Shown piece by piece: positions 1-8,849 of a DNA stretch of 64,000 nucleotides (positions are counted from its first letter, which is position 1; the number at the start of each line of letters is the position of its first letter). Position numbers and translations under genes: made by a program. This DNA is from ZC4RG20 sp963782445 (lineage in GTDB: Bacteria > Pseudomonadota > Gammaproteobacteria > Steroidobacterales > Rariloculaceae): contig CAWAJM010000002.1 in the NCBI GenBank assembly GCA_963782445.1, forward strand, positions 442,292-506,291, in the 5' to 3' direction. A model generated the notes under the pieces. The model had not been told where the DNA came from. It did not search any database and saw only the letters and a list, made by a program, of their open reading frames with translations.

Positions 1-186
1 CCCGTGGTCGCCTACATCGCCGGCGTCACGGCGCCGCCCGGCAAGCGCATGGGCCATGCCGGCGCGATCATCTCGGGCGGCAAGGGCACGGCGCTCGACA
101 AGTACAAAGCGCTCGAGCTCGCCGGCGTCGCTACGGTGCGCTCGCTCGCCGATCTCGGCGAGGCCATGGCCAAGGCGCTGGGCTAA
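1..186 (+). CDS. sucD: Succinyl-CoA ligase alpha subunit, C-terminal end (partial)
   Basis: The window opens inside this gene, so only the last 61 codons are present. The residues include the family signature around GKRMGHAGAIISGG, which follows the phosphohistidine region of the alpha subunit. The enzyme couples succinyl-CoA hydrolysis to ATP or GTP synthesis in the TCA cycle, as a complex with SucC. The 3' end runs directly into a dispersed repeat that lies between it and nadE. Identification is by family recognition of this tail alone; the catalytic His lies outside the window. Confidence 0.9.
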   Translation, partial: PVVAYIAGVTAPPGKRMGHAGAIISGGKGTALDKYKALELAGVATVRSLADLGEAMAKALG

Positions 187-208
187 AAAGGGGTCAGAGC
201 CCTTTTTG
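183..208. repeat. Dispersed GGGGTCAGAGCCC repeat, single copy
   Basis: The core GGGGTCAGAGCCC is flanked by runs of A and T. The copy starts at the sucD stop codon and fills the short gap before nadE. The same core recurs in six intergenic places in this window. Unlike four of the others, no inverted partner is visible here. Confidence 0.8.
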
Positions 209-232
209 GACTCCACCCGGCAAGGCACGCGC

Positions 233-1840
233 TTGAAGATTGCGCTCGCGCAGCTCAACACCCGTGTCGGCGGCATCGACGCCAATACGAGCAAGGTCCT
301 CGAGCACGCCAGCCGAGCCCGCGACGAGCTCGGCTGCGAGCTCGTCCTGTTTCCGGAGCTCACGCTGAGCGGATACCCCCCCGAGGATCTGCTGCTGCAC
401 CGCGGCTTGCGTAGGCGCGTCGAAGCCGCGTTCGAGAAGATTCGCACCTCGGTCGAGGGGCTCGCGCTCTACGTCGGCTACCCCGAGTACCAGGGCGAGT
501 TCATCTACAACGCCGGCGCCCTGCTCGAGGACGGCGAGGTGCTCGCGCGGCACCGCAAGACCATCCTGCCGAACTACGGCGTCTTCGACGAGAAGCGCTA
601 TTTCGAGCCCGGCATGAACGCGACCGTGGCGTCGGTCGCCGGGCGCAAGTTCGGCCTCATCATCTGCGAGGACGCCTGGAGCCCCGAGCCGAGCCGCGCG
701 GCCGTCAAAGCCGGCGCCGAGGTGCTGCTCGTGATCAACGGCTCGCCTTATAACATGCGCCAGCCGCAGACCCGCGAGGAGGTGCTGGCGCGCCGTGCCC
801 GCGAAAACGGCGTGCCGCTCCTGTACGTGAATATGGTCGGGGGGCAGGACGAGCTCGTGTTCGACGGCGGCTCCTTCGCGCTCGACGCGGCCGGCGAGAC
901 CGTGTTCCGCGCGCCGATGTTCGAGGAAGGCCTGCACGTCGTCGAGCTCGAAACGGCGGCCGGTGCGCCGCGCTTAATACCCGGCCCGCTCGCCGTCCAG
1001 CCCGAGCGCGACGAGAGCGTCTATCGCGCGCTCGTGCTCGGGACCCGCGACTACGTCGAGAAGAACGGCTTCAACGGTGTCGTGCTCGGGCTCTCGGGCG
1101 GTGTCGATTCGGCGCTGACGCTTTGCATCGCCGTGGACGCGCTCGGCGCCGACCGCGTTCATGCCGTCATGATGCCATCGCGGTTCACCTCGGCGATGAG
1201 CCTCGAGGATGCCGCCGCGCAGGCGCGCGGGCTCGGCGTGCGCTGCGACACGATGTCCATTGAGCCCCTATTCGCGACGACCCTGGAGACGCTGAAGCCT
1301 CTTATCGGCAATCTGCCGGCCGATACCACCGAGGAGAACATCCAGTCGCGCTGCCGCGGCGTGCTGCTCATGGCGCTCTCGAACAAGCTCGGCGAGATGC
1401 TGCTCACGACGGGCAACAAGAGCGAGATGGCCGTCGGTTACGCGACGCTGTACGGCGACATGGCGGGCGGATTCGCGCCGCTCAAGGATTGCAGCAAGAC
1501 GCTCGTCTACGCGCTTGCGCGCTACCGCAACCGCGTCTCCCTGGCTATTCCAGAACGCGTGCTGACCCGCGCCCCGAGCGCGGAGCTGCGCGAGGACCAG
1601 AAGGATACGGACGCGCTGCCGGACTACGACGTGCTCGATCCCATCCTCGAAGCGTTCATAGAGAAGGACTATTCGGTCGAGCAGATTACCGATCTCGGCT
1701 ATGAGCGCGAGACGGTCGTCAAGGTGCTGCAGATGGTCAAGCGCGCCGAGTACAAGCGCCGGCAGGCGCCGCCGGGCGTGCGCGTCAGCGGCCGCGCCTT
1801 CGGGCGCGACTGGCGGTACCCGATTACGTCCGCTTACTGA
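233..1840 (+). CDS. nadE: Glutamine-dependent NAD+ synthetase
   Basis: Catalyses the last step of NAD synthesis, amidating nicotinic acid adenine dinucleotide with ammonia from glutamine. The roughly 535-residue protein has an N-terminal nitrilase-type glutaminase domain with a plausible Glu42/Lys109/Cys145 triad (the Cys in IICEDAW). The C-terminal synthetase domain has the PP-loop SGGVDSA at about 288-294. I place the start at TTG 233 because the protein then begins KIALAQLN, as in the family. The open frame extends upstream through the repeat and sucD, but that part is not conserved-looking. No strong ribosome site is visible, so the start is less certain than the function. Confidence 0.93.
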   Translation: MKIALAQLNTRVGGIDANTSKVLEHASRARDELGCELVLFPELTLSGYPPEDLLLHRGLRRRVEAAFEKIRTSVEGLALYVGYPEYQGEFIYNAGALLEDGEVLARHRKTILPNYGVFDEKRYFEPGMNATVASVAGRKFGLIICEDAWSPEPSRAAVKAGAEVLLVINGSPYNMRQPQTREEVLARRARENGVPLLYVNMVGGQDELVFDGGSFALDAAGETVFRAPMFEEGLHVVELETAAGAPRLIPGPLAVQPERDESVYRALVLGTRDYVEKNGFNGVVLGLSGGVDSALTLCIAVDALGADRVHAVMMPSRFTSAMSLEDAAAQARGLGVRCDTMSIEPLFATTLETLKPLIGNLPADTTEENIQSRCRGVLLMALSNKLGEMLLTTGNKSEMAVGYATLYGDMAGGFAPLKDCSKTLVYALARYRNRVSLAIPERVLTRAPSAELREDQKDTDALPDYDVLDPILEAFIEKDYSVEQITDLGYERETVVKVLQMVKRAEYKRRQAPPGVRVSGRAFGRDWRYPITSAY

Positions 1841-1879
1841 GCGCGAAGCGGCCGAGCGCGAAGGCCGCGAGGTGCCGGC

Positions 1880-2653
1880 TCAGTCGTTCTTGGCCGTCGC
1901 TGTCCGCGGGCCGTAGTTCTCGGAGTAGACGCGCTGCGCGTCCGCGGCGAGGTCTTTCCTGCCGAGCTGCTGGTAGCCGGCGATCATGATGCGCAGCGAG
2001 GTCTTGAGCTCCGGTGCGCCGGGGTAGTGCTCGAGCGCGTACTTGGCTCGGTTCACGGCCGCAACGTAAGCGCCGCGCTCCATGTAGTAGTTCGCGACGT
2101 GATTCTCGTAAGCCGCGAGGCGATTGCGCAGGAACACCATGCGTCGCTGGGCGTCGGACACGTATTGGCTGTCGGGGAAGCGCCGAATGAGCTCCTGGAA
2201 CGTCGAGAAGGCCTTGAGCGTATCCTTGGGCGGCCGGGCCGTCATGTCCACGTGGAAGAGCTTCTCGAGGATATTCGGAGCCTGATCGAAGTAGACGACG
2301 CCGCGCATGTAAAGCGCGTAGTCGACGCGCGGATGTGTCGGGTTCTCACGCTCGAATTGGTCGGCCGCGTCGACGGCGGCCTCCGGCTGGTTGCTCTTAT
2401 AATAGGCGTAGATCAGATCGAGCTGCGCCTGCCGCGTTTCGGGGCTGAACGGGTAGCGGCTCTCGAGCGCGAGGTATTCCTTGATGGCGCCCTGGTAGTT
2501 GGCGCCTTTCATCATGTCGTTCGCGCGCCGGTACATCGCCTGGGGGCCGATGTCCTGGACGACGCCCTGACGGTGATTCGCGCAGCCGAGGGCGGTGACG
2601 CCGAGGGCGGCGACGACGAGCAACTGAAGGACGGGCTTGAACTTTCGGAACAC
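1880..2653 (-). CDS. bamD: Outer membrane assembly lipoprotein BamD
   Basis: BamD is an essential lipoprotein of the BAM complex, which inserts beta-barrel proteins into the outer membrane. The GTG start at 2653 gives a 257-residue protein with a lipoprotein signal peptide ending in the lipobox TALGC (lipidated Cys24), then tetratricopeptide-like helices (MYRRANDMMKGANYQGAIKEY and following). Length and composition fit the family. It is divergent from rluD, the neighbour it also has in many Gammaproteobacteria. The same minus-strand frame stays open far upstream through rluD and pgeF; that extension is a GC-rich shadow. Confidence 0.93.
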   Translation of the reverse strand: MFRKFKPVLQLLVVAALGVTALGCANHRQGVVQDIGPQAMYRRANDMMKGANYQGAIKEYLALESRYPFSPETRQAQLDLIYAYYKSNQPEAAVDAADQFERENPTHPRVDYALYMRGVVYFDQAPNILEKLFHVDMTARPPKDTLKAFSTFQELIRRFPDSQYVSDAQRRMVFLRNRLAAYENHVANYYMERGAYVAAVNRAKYALEHYPGAPELKTSLRIMIAGYQQLGRKDLAADAQRVYSENYGPRTATAKND

Positions 2654-2839
2654 GTTATCTCTTGACTCGGGTCCAATGGGCGCCGACGGCCCGCGTCTCA
2701 CTGGCGGGGCCGGGGCGTTCGTGGCTCGAGGCGGGACGCCCTCGCTACGGCGGTCATTGATCGGCCAGCCTCCCTGGCAGGATCGCTTGCAGCGTTTGAC
2801 GGCGCAGTATAGCGGAAAGTTTCGCCGGAGCCGGCCGGC

Positions 2840-3814
2840 GTGACCGCCGAGAAGGTCTTTCGCCGTGTGACCGTACCCCCCGAACTCGCCGGGCGACGGC
2901 TCGACCAGGCCGCCGCGGCGCTGATTCCGGAGTTTTCGCGCAGCCGGCTCAAGGGCTGGATCGACGGCGGGCAGATCACCGTGGCCGGGCGTACCGCCGA
3001 GGCCAAGCGCAAGCTGCGCGGCGGCGAGGAAATCGTCCTCGAGGCCGCCCTCGAGCCCGCCGTGCCCGTGCAGCCCGAGGCCATCCCGCTCGAGGTCGTC
3101 TACGAGGACGAGGCGCTGTTGATCCTCGTCAAGCCGCCGGGCCTCGTCGTGCACCCCGGCGCCGGCAATCCCGGCGGCACGCTGCAGAACGCGCTGCTGC
3201 ACCTCGATGAGCGGCTCGCGGCGCTGCCGCGGGCCGGCCTCATCCATCGCCTGGACAAGGACACGAGCGGGCTGCTCGTGGTCGCCCGCACATCGGCGGC
3301 CCAGCTCGCGCTCACGGCAGCGCTCGCGCGCCGCGAGATTTCCAGGACCTACGAAGCCGTCTGCGCGACGGTGCTCACGGCCGGCGGCACGGTCGATGCG
3401 CCGATCGGCCGCCATCCGCGCGACCGCCTCCGCATGGCCGTCGTCTCCGGTGGGCGGCCCGCGCGCACGCAGTACCGCGTGCTCGAGCGCTTCCGCGCGC
3501 ACACGCATGTGCGGCTCGCGCTCGAGACGGGGCGCACCCATCAGATCCGCGTCCACATGGCCCACATCGGCGCGCCGCTCGTCGGCGACCCGGCCTACGG
3601 CGGCCGCCCGCGCCTGCCCCCGAAGCCGACCGACGCGCTGCGCCGGCACCTGCAGGCGTTCGCTCGCCAGGCGCTGCATGCGACGCGCATCGAGCTGCGC
3701 CACCCCGTGACCGGCGAGACCGTTGCGGCCTCGAGCCCGCTGCCGGCGGACTTCGAGGCGCTGCTCGCCGTGCTGCGCGAGGATGCCGCGCTTAGCGGGC
3801 CCGCCTCGGCCTAG
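2840..3814 (+). CDS. rluD: 23S rRNA pseudouridine synthase RluD
   Basis: Isomerises uridines in helix 69 of 23S rRNA. The 324-residue protein has an N-terminal S4 RNA-binding domain (about residues 10-75) and a RluA-type catalytic domain with the motif HRLDKDTSGLL near residue 136, whose Asp is the catalytic residue. Later conserved segments include TGRTHQIRVH. It starts at GTG 2840, divergent from bamD, and is followed by pgeF as in E. coli. RluC is the main alternative; the bamD-pgeF-clpB context favours RluD. Confidence 0.92.
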   Translation: MTAEKVFRRVTVPPELAGRRLDQAAAALIPEFSRSRLKGWIDGGQITVAGRTAEAKRKLRGGEEIVLEAALEPAVPVQPEAIPLEVVYEDEALLILVKPPGLVVHPGAGNPGGTLQNALLHLDERLAALPRAGLIHRLDKDTSGLLVVARTSAAQLALTAALARREISRTYEAVCATVLTAGGTVDAPIGRHPRDRLRMAVVSGGRPARTQYRVLERFRAHTHVRLALETGRTHQIRVHMAHIGAPLVGDPAYGGRPRLPPKPTDALRRHLQAFARQALHATRIELRHPVTGETVAASSPLPADFEALLAVLREDAALSGPASA

Positions 3815-4021
3815 CGGGCCAAGGCGCGGGCGAGCTCCGCGGCTCCGGGCCTGCAACGAAGCGCTCGCGGCCAGGGGCGGGCCGTTATACTCGTCCCATG
3901 TCGCAATCGGCACCGCGGTCCCCCTGTCCGGAGCGTAGCCTCGAGCCCGTTCCGCCCACGACGGGCGCCGTGACCGAATATCGCGCCGCGCCGGACGGCG
4001 CGTTCTGATCGCGAGGCCTGC

Positions 4022-4789
4022 GTGCTCGAGACATTCGCCCCGCTGCCTTCCATGGCCCCCGGTTGGCCCGCGCCCGCGCGCGTCCGCGCTTACGTCACGT
4101 GTCGGGCCGGCGGCGTGAGCCGCGGCGGCTATGCGAGCCTCAATCTCGCCGATCACGTCGGCGACGCGCCGGACGCCGTGGCCGAGAACCGGCGCCGGCT
4201 GGGCGCCGGCCTGGCCTTGCCGGCCGCGCCCAGGTGGCTGCGCCAGGTGCACGGTGCGCGCGTGCTGGACCTCGACGCCTGCGGCGTAGAGGGGCGGCCG
4301 CAGGACGTGCCGGCCGCGGACGGCGCGGTCACGGGCCGGCCGGGCGTCGTCTGCGCCGTGCTGACGGCCGACTGCCTGCCCGTGCTGCTGGCCGATCGAG
4401 CCGGCACGCGCGTCGGCGTCGCGCACGCGGGCTGGCGCGGGCTCGCGGCCGGCGTGCTCCCGGCCGCCGTCGAGGCGCTCGGCGTCGACCCGGCCGGCGT
4501 GCTGGCTTGGCTCGGGCCCGGCATCGGCGCGGCCGCCTTCGAAGTCGGAGAGGACGTGCGCCGGGCATTCGAGACGGCGGGGTTCGAGACCGAGGCCGCG
4601 TTCGCTCCCAACGCCCGAGGCCGCTGGCAAGCCGATCTCTACGCGCTGGCCGCGCAGAGCCTCGCGCGCGCGGGGGTCGGGGCGGTCTTCGGCGGCGGCT
4701 TCTGCACGTACCGCGAGGCCGAGCGCTTCTTCTCGCATCGCCGCGAGGCCCCGTGCGGGCGCATGGCGACGCTGATCTGGCTCGTCTGA
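4022..4789 (+). CDS. pgeF: Peptidoglycan editing factor PgeF (laccase-domain, YfiH family)
   Basis: Members of this multicopper-like family (DUF152, YfiH) act on misincorporated muropeptide precursors in some bacteria and on purine nucleosides in others. The 255-residue protein shows the conserved metal-site blocks RQVHGA, TADCLPVLL and VAHAGWRGLAAGV, and a late Cys in GGGFCTYRE. The start is taken at GTG 4022; an in-frame ATG at 4052 is possible. It lies between rluD and clpB, the usual gammaproteobacterial order. The family is certain; the physiological substrate is not shown by sequence. Confidence 0.9.
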   Translation: MLETFAPLPSMAPGWPAPARVRAYVTCRAGGVSRGGYASLNLADHVGDAPDAVAENRRRLGAGLALPAAPRWLRQVHGARVLDLDACGVEGRPQDVPAADGAVTGRPGVVCAVLTADCLPVLLADRAGTRVGVAHAGWRGLAAGVLPAAVEALGVDPAGVLAWLGPGIGAAAFEVGEDVRRAFETAGFETEAAFAPNARGRWQADLYALAAQSLARAGVGAVFGGGFCTYREAERFFSHRREAPCGRMATLIWLV

Positions 4790-4845
4790 CGGGGCGCGGC
4801 CGGCCGCGAACGTAGAAGAACGTATTTACGGCGCGCCCGCCAGCG

Positions 4846-4874
4846 GTTGATATGGCGGCCTCGAACCCCCATCT
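4846..4874 (+). promoter_or_regulatory. Putative sigma-32 (heat-shock) promoter of clpB
   Basis: GTTGATA at 4846-4852 and CCCCATCT at 4867-4874, 14 nt apart, resemble the RpoH consensus (CTTGAAA, spacer, CCCCATNT). The -10 element matches the consensus at every specified position and the -35 at five of seven. It sits about 50 nt upstream of clpB, a classical heat-shock gene. This is a match by eye. Confidence 0.55.
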
Positions 4875-4925
4875 CACAAACACGGCTTCCCGGCCCCAAC
4901 GCAGACTTCGAGGTACCGACGACCC

Positions 4926-7529
4926 ATGCGGATGGACAAACTTACGAGCAAGTTTCAGCTGGCCCTGGCCGACGCGCAGTCGCTCGCCATCGGGCGCGAC
5001 CACCAGTTCATCGAGCCGGTGCACCTCTTAGCGGCGCTGCTCGAGCAGGACGGCAGCGCCGTCGCCGGCGTGCTGACGAAAGCCGGCGTCAACATGAATC
5101 AGCTGCGCTCGTCGCTGGGCCAGGCGCTCGACCGCGTGCCGAGCGTCCAAGGCGGGGCGGCCGGCGAGGTCCACGTCTCGAACGATCTCTCGCGGCTGCT
5201 CAACGTCACGGACAAGCTCGCGCAGGAGCGCGGCGACGCCTATATCTCGAGCGAGCTGTTCGTGCTCGCGGCGCTGCAGGCGCGCGGGGACCTCGGCCGG
5301 CTCCTCGAGCAGGCCGGCGCCGTCAAGGGCGCCGTGGAGAAGGCTATCGACGAAGTGCGCGGAGGCAGCAAGGTGCAGGATGCGAACGCCGAGGAGACCC
5401 GGCAGGCGCTCGAAAAATACACGATCGACCTGACCGAGCGCGCCGAGCAGGGCAAGCTCGACCCGGTCATCGGCCGCGACGACGAGATTCGCCGGACCAT
5501 CCAGGTGCTGCAGCGCCGCACGAAGAACAACCCCGTGCTCATCGGCGAGCCCGGTGTCGGCAAGACGGCCATCGTCGAGGGGCTCGCGCAGCGCATCGTC
5601 AACGGCGAGGTGCCCGAGGGGCTCAAGGGCAAGCGGCTGCTTTCGCTCGACCTCGGCGCGCTCATCGCGGGCGCGAAGTTCCGCGGCGAGTTCGAGGAGC
5701 GCCTCAAGGCCGTGCTCAACGATCTCGCCAAGCAGGAAGGCCAGATCATCCTGTTCATCGACGAGCTCCATACGATGGTCGGCGCCGGCAAGGCCGAAGG
5801 CGCCATGGACGCCGGCAACATGCTCAAGCCCGCCCTCGCGCGCGGGGAGCTGCACTGCATCGGCGCGACGACGCTCGACGAGTACCGCAAGTACGTCGAG
5901 AAAGACGCGGCGCTCGAGCGGCGCTTCCAGAAGGTGCTCGTGGACGAGCCCTCCGTCGAGGATACGATCGCGATCCTGCGGGGCCTCAAGGAGCGCTACG
6001 AGGTGCACCACGGCGTCGAGATCACGGACCCGGCGATCGTCGCCGCCGCCACACTCTCGCACCGCTATATCAGTGACCGGCAGCTGCCGGACAAGGCCAT
6101 CGACCTCATCGACGAGGCGGCCTCGCGCATCCGTATGGAGATCGATTCCAAGCCCGAGGAAATGGATCGGCTCGAGCGCCGGCTCATTCAGCTCAAGATC
6201 GAGCGCGAGGCGCTCAAGAAGGAATCGGACGAGGCCTCGAAGCGTAGGCTCGGCGACCTCGAGATGCAGATCGGCAAGCTCGAGGCCGAGTACGCCGATC
6301 TCGAGGAGATCTGGAAGGGCGAGAAGGCCGCGATGCAGGGCGCGACCCAGATCAAGGAGCAGCTCGAGCTCGCGAAGGTCGAGCTCGAGAAGGCGCATCG
6401 CGCGTCGGACCTCGCGCGCATGTCGGAGCTGCAGTACGGGCGCATTCCGGAGCTCGAGCGGGCGCTCAAGGATGCCGTCGAGCGCGAGCAGTCGCAGTCG
6501 GCGGAGCACAAGCTGCTGCGCAACCGCGTGACCGACGAGGAGGTTGCCGAGGTTGTCTCGAAGTGGACCGGCATTCCGGTCGCGAAGATGCTCGAGGGCG
6601 AGCGCGAGAAGCTGCTGCAGATGGAGGCCTTCCTCGAGCAGCGCGTCGTCGGCCAGAAGGAGGCGCTCGAGGCCGTCTCGAACGCCATCCGCCGCGCGCG
6701 CGCGGGGCTATCGGACCCGAACCGCCCGAACGGCTCGTTCCTGTTTCTGGGCCCTACGGGCGTCGGCAAGACGGAGCTCTCGAAGGCGCTGGCCGAGTTC
6801 CTGTTCGACACCGAGGAGGCCATGGTCCGCATCGACATGTCGGAGTTCATGGAGAAGCACTCGGTCGCGCGGCTCATCGGCGCGCCGCCGGGTTACGTCG
6901 GCTACGAGGAGGGCGGCTATCTGACCGAGGCCGTGCGCCGCAAGCCGTACTCGGTGCTGCTGCTCGACGAGGTCGAGAAGGCGCATCCCGATGTCTTCAA
7001 TGTGCTGCTGCAGGTGCTCGACGACGGCCGCCTCACCGACGGGCAGGGCCGCACTGTCGACTTCCGCAACACGGTCGTCATCATGACCTCGAACCTCGGC
7101 AGCCAGCGCATTCAGGAGCTCGCGGGCGAGGAGAACTACGCGCACATGAAGGACGAAGTCATGGAGATCGTGGCTCAGCACTTCAGGCCCGAGTTCCTGA
7201 ACCGCATCGACGACGTGGTCGTGTTCCATCCGCTCGACGCCGAGCAGATCCGCAAGATCGTGGACATCCAGCTCACGTACCTGCACCGCCGGCTCGGGGA
7301 CCGGGACATCGGCTTCGCGCTCGACGATTCGGCGCGCGACCGGCTGGCCAAGGCCGGCTACGACCCGGTCTACGGCGCGCGGCCGCTCAAGCGCGCGATC
7401 CAGCAGCAGCTTGAGAACCCGCTGGCCGAGCGCATCCTGCGCGGGGACTTCGGGCCGGGCGACACGATTCGCGTCAGCGCGGGGCCCGAGGGGCTCGTGT
7501 TCACGAAGGATCGGGCCGCGGCGGCTTGA
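4926..7529 (+). CDS. clpB: ATP-dependent disaggregase ClpB (Hsp104 family)
   Basis: A hexameric AAA+ chaperone that works with DnaK/DnaJ/GrpE to extract proteins from aggregates after heat stress. The 867-residue protein has the N-terminal double Clp repeat, a first AAA+ domain with Walker A GEPGVGKT near residue 207, a long coiled-coil middle domain (about 410-525, rich in Glu, Lys and Leu), and a second AAA+ domain with GPTGVGKTE near residue 608. The MRMDKLTSKF start matches the family. The middle domain separates it from ClpA and ClpC. A heat-shock-like promoter precedes it. Confidence 0.97.
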   Translation: MRMDKLTSKFQLALADAQSLAIGRDHQFIEPVHLLAALLEQDGSAVAGVLTKAGVNMNQLRSSLGQALDRVPSVQGGAAGEVHVSNDLSRLLNVTDKLAQERGDAYISSELFVLAALQARGDLGRLLEQAGAVKGAVEKAIDEVRGGSKVQDANAEETRQALEKYTIDLTERAEQGKLDPVIGRDDEIRRTIQVLQRRTKNNPVLIGEPGVGKTAIVEGLAQRIVNGEVPEGLKGKRLLSLDLGALIAGAKFRGEFEERLKAVLNDLAKQEGQIILFIDELHTMVGAGKAEGAMDAGNMLKPALARGELHCIGATTLDEYRKYVEKDAALERRFQKVLVDEPSVEDTIAILRGLKERYEVHHGVEITDPAIVAAATLSHRYISDRQLPDKAIDLIDEAASRIRMEIDSKPEEMDRLERRLIQLKIEREALKKESDEASKRRLGDLEMQIGKLEAEYADLEEIWKGEKAAMQGATQIKEQLELAKVELEKAHRASDLARMSELQYGRIPELERALKDAVEREQSQSAEHKLLRNRVTDEEVAEVVSKWTGIPVAKMLEGEREKLLQMEAFLEQRVVGQKEALEAVSNAIRRARAGLSDPNRPNGSFLFLGPTGVGKTELSKALAEFLFDTEEAMVRIDMSEFMEKHSVARLIGAPPGYVGYEEGGYLTEAVRRKPYSVLLLDEVEKAHPDVFNVLLQVLDDGRLTDGQGRTVDFRNTVVIMTSNLGSQRIQELAGEENYAHMKDEVMEIVAQHFRPEFLNRIDDVVVFHPLDAEQIRKIVDIQLTYLHRRLGDRDIGFALDDSARDRLAKAGYDPVYGARPLKRAIQQQLENPLAERILRGDFGPGDTIRVSAGPEGLVFTKDRAAAA

Positions 7530-7532
7530 GGG

Positions 7533-7622
7533 AGGAGGGGTCAGAGCCCTTTTTCGCCACCCGCGCCGGTGGCGGCCTGCGAGCGCAAGCGTTGGGCGAA
7601 AAAGGGCTCTGACCCCTTTTTC
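7533..7622. repeat. Inverted pair of the GGGGTCAGAGCCC repeat (REPIN-like)
   Basis: The left arm carries GGGGTCAGAGCCCTTTTTCG and the right arm is its reverse complement, separated by about 35 nt. The unit lies between clpB and the fmdB-like gene. As RNA it could fold into a long hairpin ending in U-rich sequence, so it may also act as a terminator for clpB. Confidence 0.8.
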
Positions 7623-7759
7623 CGGCCAGCGTATCGGTCGATAATCCGGGTCCCGCCCCGTGCCCGGGGCGCCGCCGTGCGGAATTGACGGCCGGCCCCT
7701 TGAAATTTGCCCGAGCGAACCCTACTTAAGCGCCGGTTGGCCTTAGCGAGAGTCTTGAC

Positions 7760-8140
7760 ATGCCCATCTACGAGTACCGTTGTAAAGCTTGCGGCCATAC
7801 ACTGGACGCGCTGCAGAAGCTGGCCGATGCGCCCCTCAAGGACTGTCCGGAATGTGCCAAGCCGCAGCTCAAGCGGCTCATTTCCGCGCCTGCGTTTAGG
7901 CTGAAGGGCGGCGGTTGGTACGAGACCGACTTCAAGTCCGACAAGGAGAAGAAGCGCAACCTGGCCGACGGCGGCAACAAGGAAAGCGCCGCGAAGAACG
8001 ATAGTTCGAAGAGCGAAAGTTCGAAGAGCGAGTCGTCGAAGAGCGAGTCGTCCAAGAGCTCGGAGTCGGCCAAAAGCGATGGCGGGAAAAGCAGCGCAGC
8101 GAAAGACTCGTCGGGCGGTTCGAGCACAGCGGCGGCGTAA
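7760..8140 (+). CDS. FmdB-family zinc-ribbon protein with Ser/Lys-rich tail
   Basis: The first 45 residues form an FmdB/CxxC zinc ribbon with four metal-ligand cysteines (Cys8, Cys11, Cys29, Cys32). The remaining residues are low complexity, with repeated SKSES units encoded by near-identical 12-15 nt direct repeats around 7995-8065. The function of the family is unknown; it often sits upstream of aspS in Gammaproteobacteria, as here. The 126-residue length reflects the repeat tail, as the core family is near 70-110 residues. The next gene follows almost immediately, suggesting co-transcription. Confidence 0.85.
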   Translation: MPIYEYRCKACGHTLDALQKLADAPLKDCPECAKPQLKRLISAPAFRLKGGGWYETDFKSDKEKKRNLADGGNKESAAKNDSSKSESSKSESSKSESSKSSESAKSDGGKSSAAKDSSGGSSTAAA

Positions 8141-8147
8141 ACGCATC

Positions 8148-8807
8148 GTGATCCGACTGCGCCGCTATCTGGTCGCAGGCCTTCTGGTCTGGGTACCGGT
8201 CGGCGCCACGATCCTGGTCTTCCGGCTCCTGCTGGGGATCATGAATCGCTTCTTGTTCTGGCTTCCGGCCGCTTACCGGCCCGAGAACCTGGTCGGGTAC
8301 CCGATTCCCGGCCTCTCCGCGATTCTCGCGGGCATCCTGGCCTTTGGGCTGCTGCTGATTACGGGAGTCTTCGCGGCCAACTTCCTCGGCAAGCGGCTCG
8401 TGAGCTCCTACGAGTCGCTGCTGGCCCGCATCCCGCTTGTGCGCTCCGTCTACGGCGCCGTCAAGAACTTCACCGAGGTGCTGCTCAGCGAGAACGACAA
8501 CTCCTTCAAGCGCGTGCTGCTCGTCGAATATCCGCGCGAAGGCATCTACAGCCTGGCCTTCCAGACTTCCGAGAACGCCCGCGAGGTGCAGGCCCGCACG
8601 GGCGAGACCATCGTCACGGCGTTCGTACCGACTACGCCGAACCCCACCTCGGGATTTATTCTTTTCGTGCCGCGCAGTCAGGTCACCGAGCTCGAGATGT
8701 CGGTCGAGGACGCGCTCAAGATGATCGTCTCGCTCGGCGTCGTCGTCCCGAAATGGCACCCGGCGCACCCCGAGCCCGAGCTTGCGCGGCCGAAGGCCGC
8801 ACCTTAA
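8148..8807 (+). CDS. DUF502 family membrane protein
   Basis: A predicted inner-membrane protein of about 219 residues with two N-terminal transmembrane segments (near YLVAGLLVWVPVGATILVF and AILAGILAFGLLLITGVFA) and a soluble C-terminal domain. DUF502 proteins are widespread, and their role is not established for bacteria. I chose GTG 8148, just after the preceding stop. An ATG at 8079 would overlap the fmdB-like tail by 62 nt and add a very basic extension. The gene lies in an fmdB-DUF502-aspS run, probably one operon. Confidence 0.85.
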   Translation: MIRLRRYLVAGLLVWVPVGATILVFRLLLGIMNRFLFWLPAAYRPENLVGYPIPGLSAILAGILAFGLLLITGVFAANFLGKRLVSSYESLLARIPLVRSVYGAVKNFTEVLLSENDNSFKRVLLVEYPREGIYSLAFQTSENAREVQARTGETIVTAFVPTTPNPTSGFILFVPRSQVTELEMSVEDALKMIVSLGVVVPKWHPAHPEPELARPKAAP

Positions 8808-8849
8808 CATCCCTCCCCTTTTTCCCGGCGCCGGTCCGGAGGTGATCTG

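Noticed and set aside
1880..4738. A 952-codon minus-strand frame covering bamD, rluD and pgeF
   Set aside because: Only the last 257 residues (BamD) look like a protein; the rest is Arg/Ala-rich antisense of real genes.
7533..7622. Interpreting the inverted repeat pair only as a rho-independent terminator of clpB
   Set aside because: The same unit occurs at several sites, including upstream of genes on either strand, so a dispersed repeat family explains it better, though it may also terminate.
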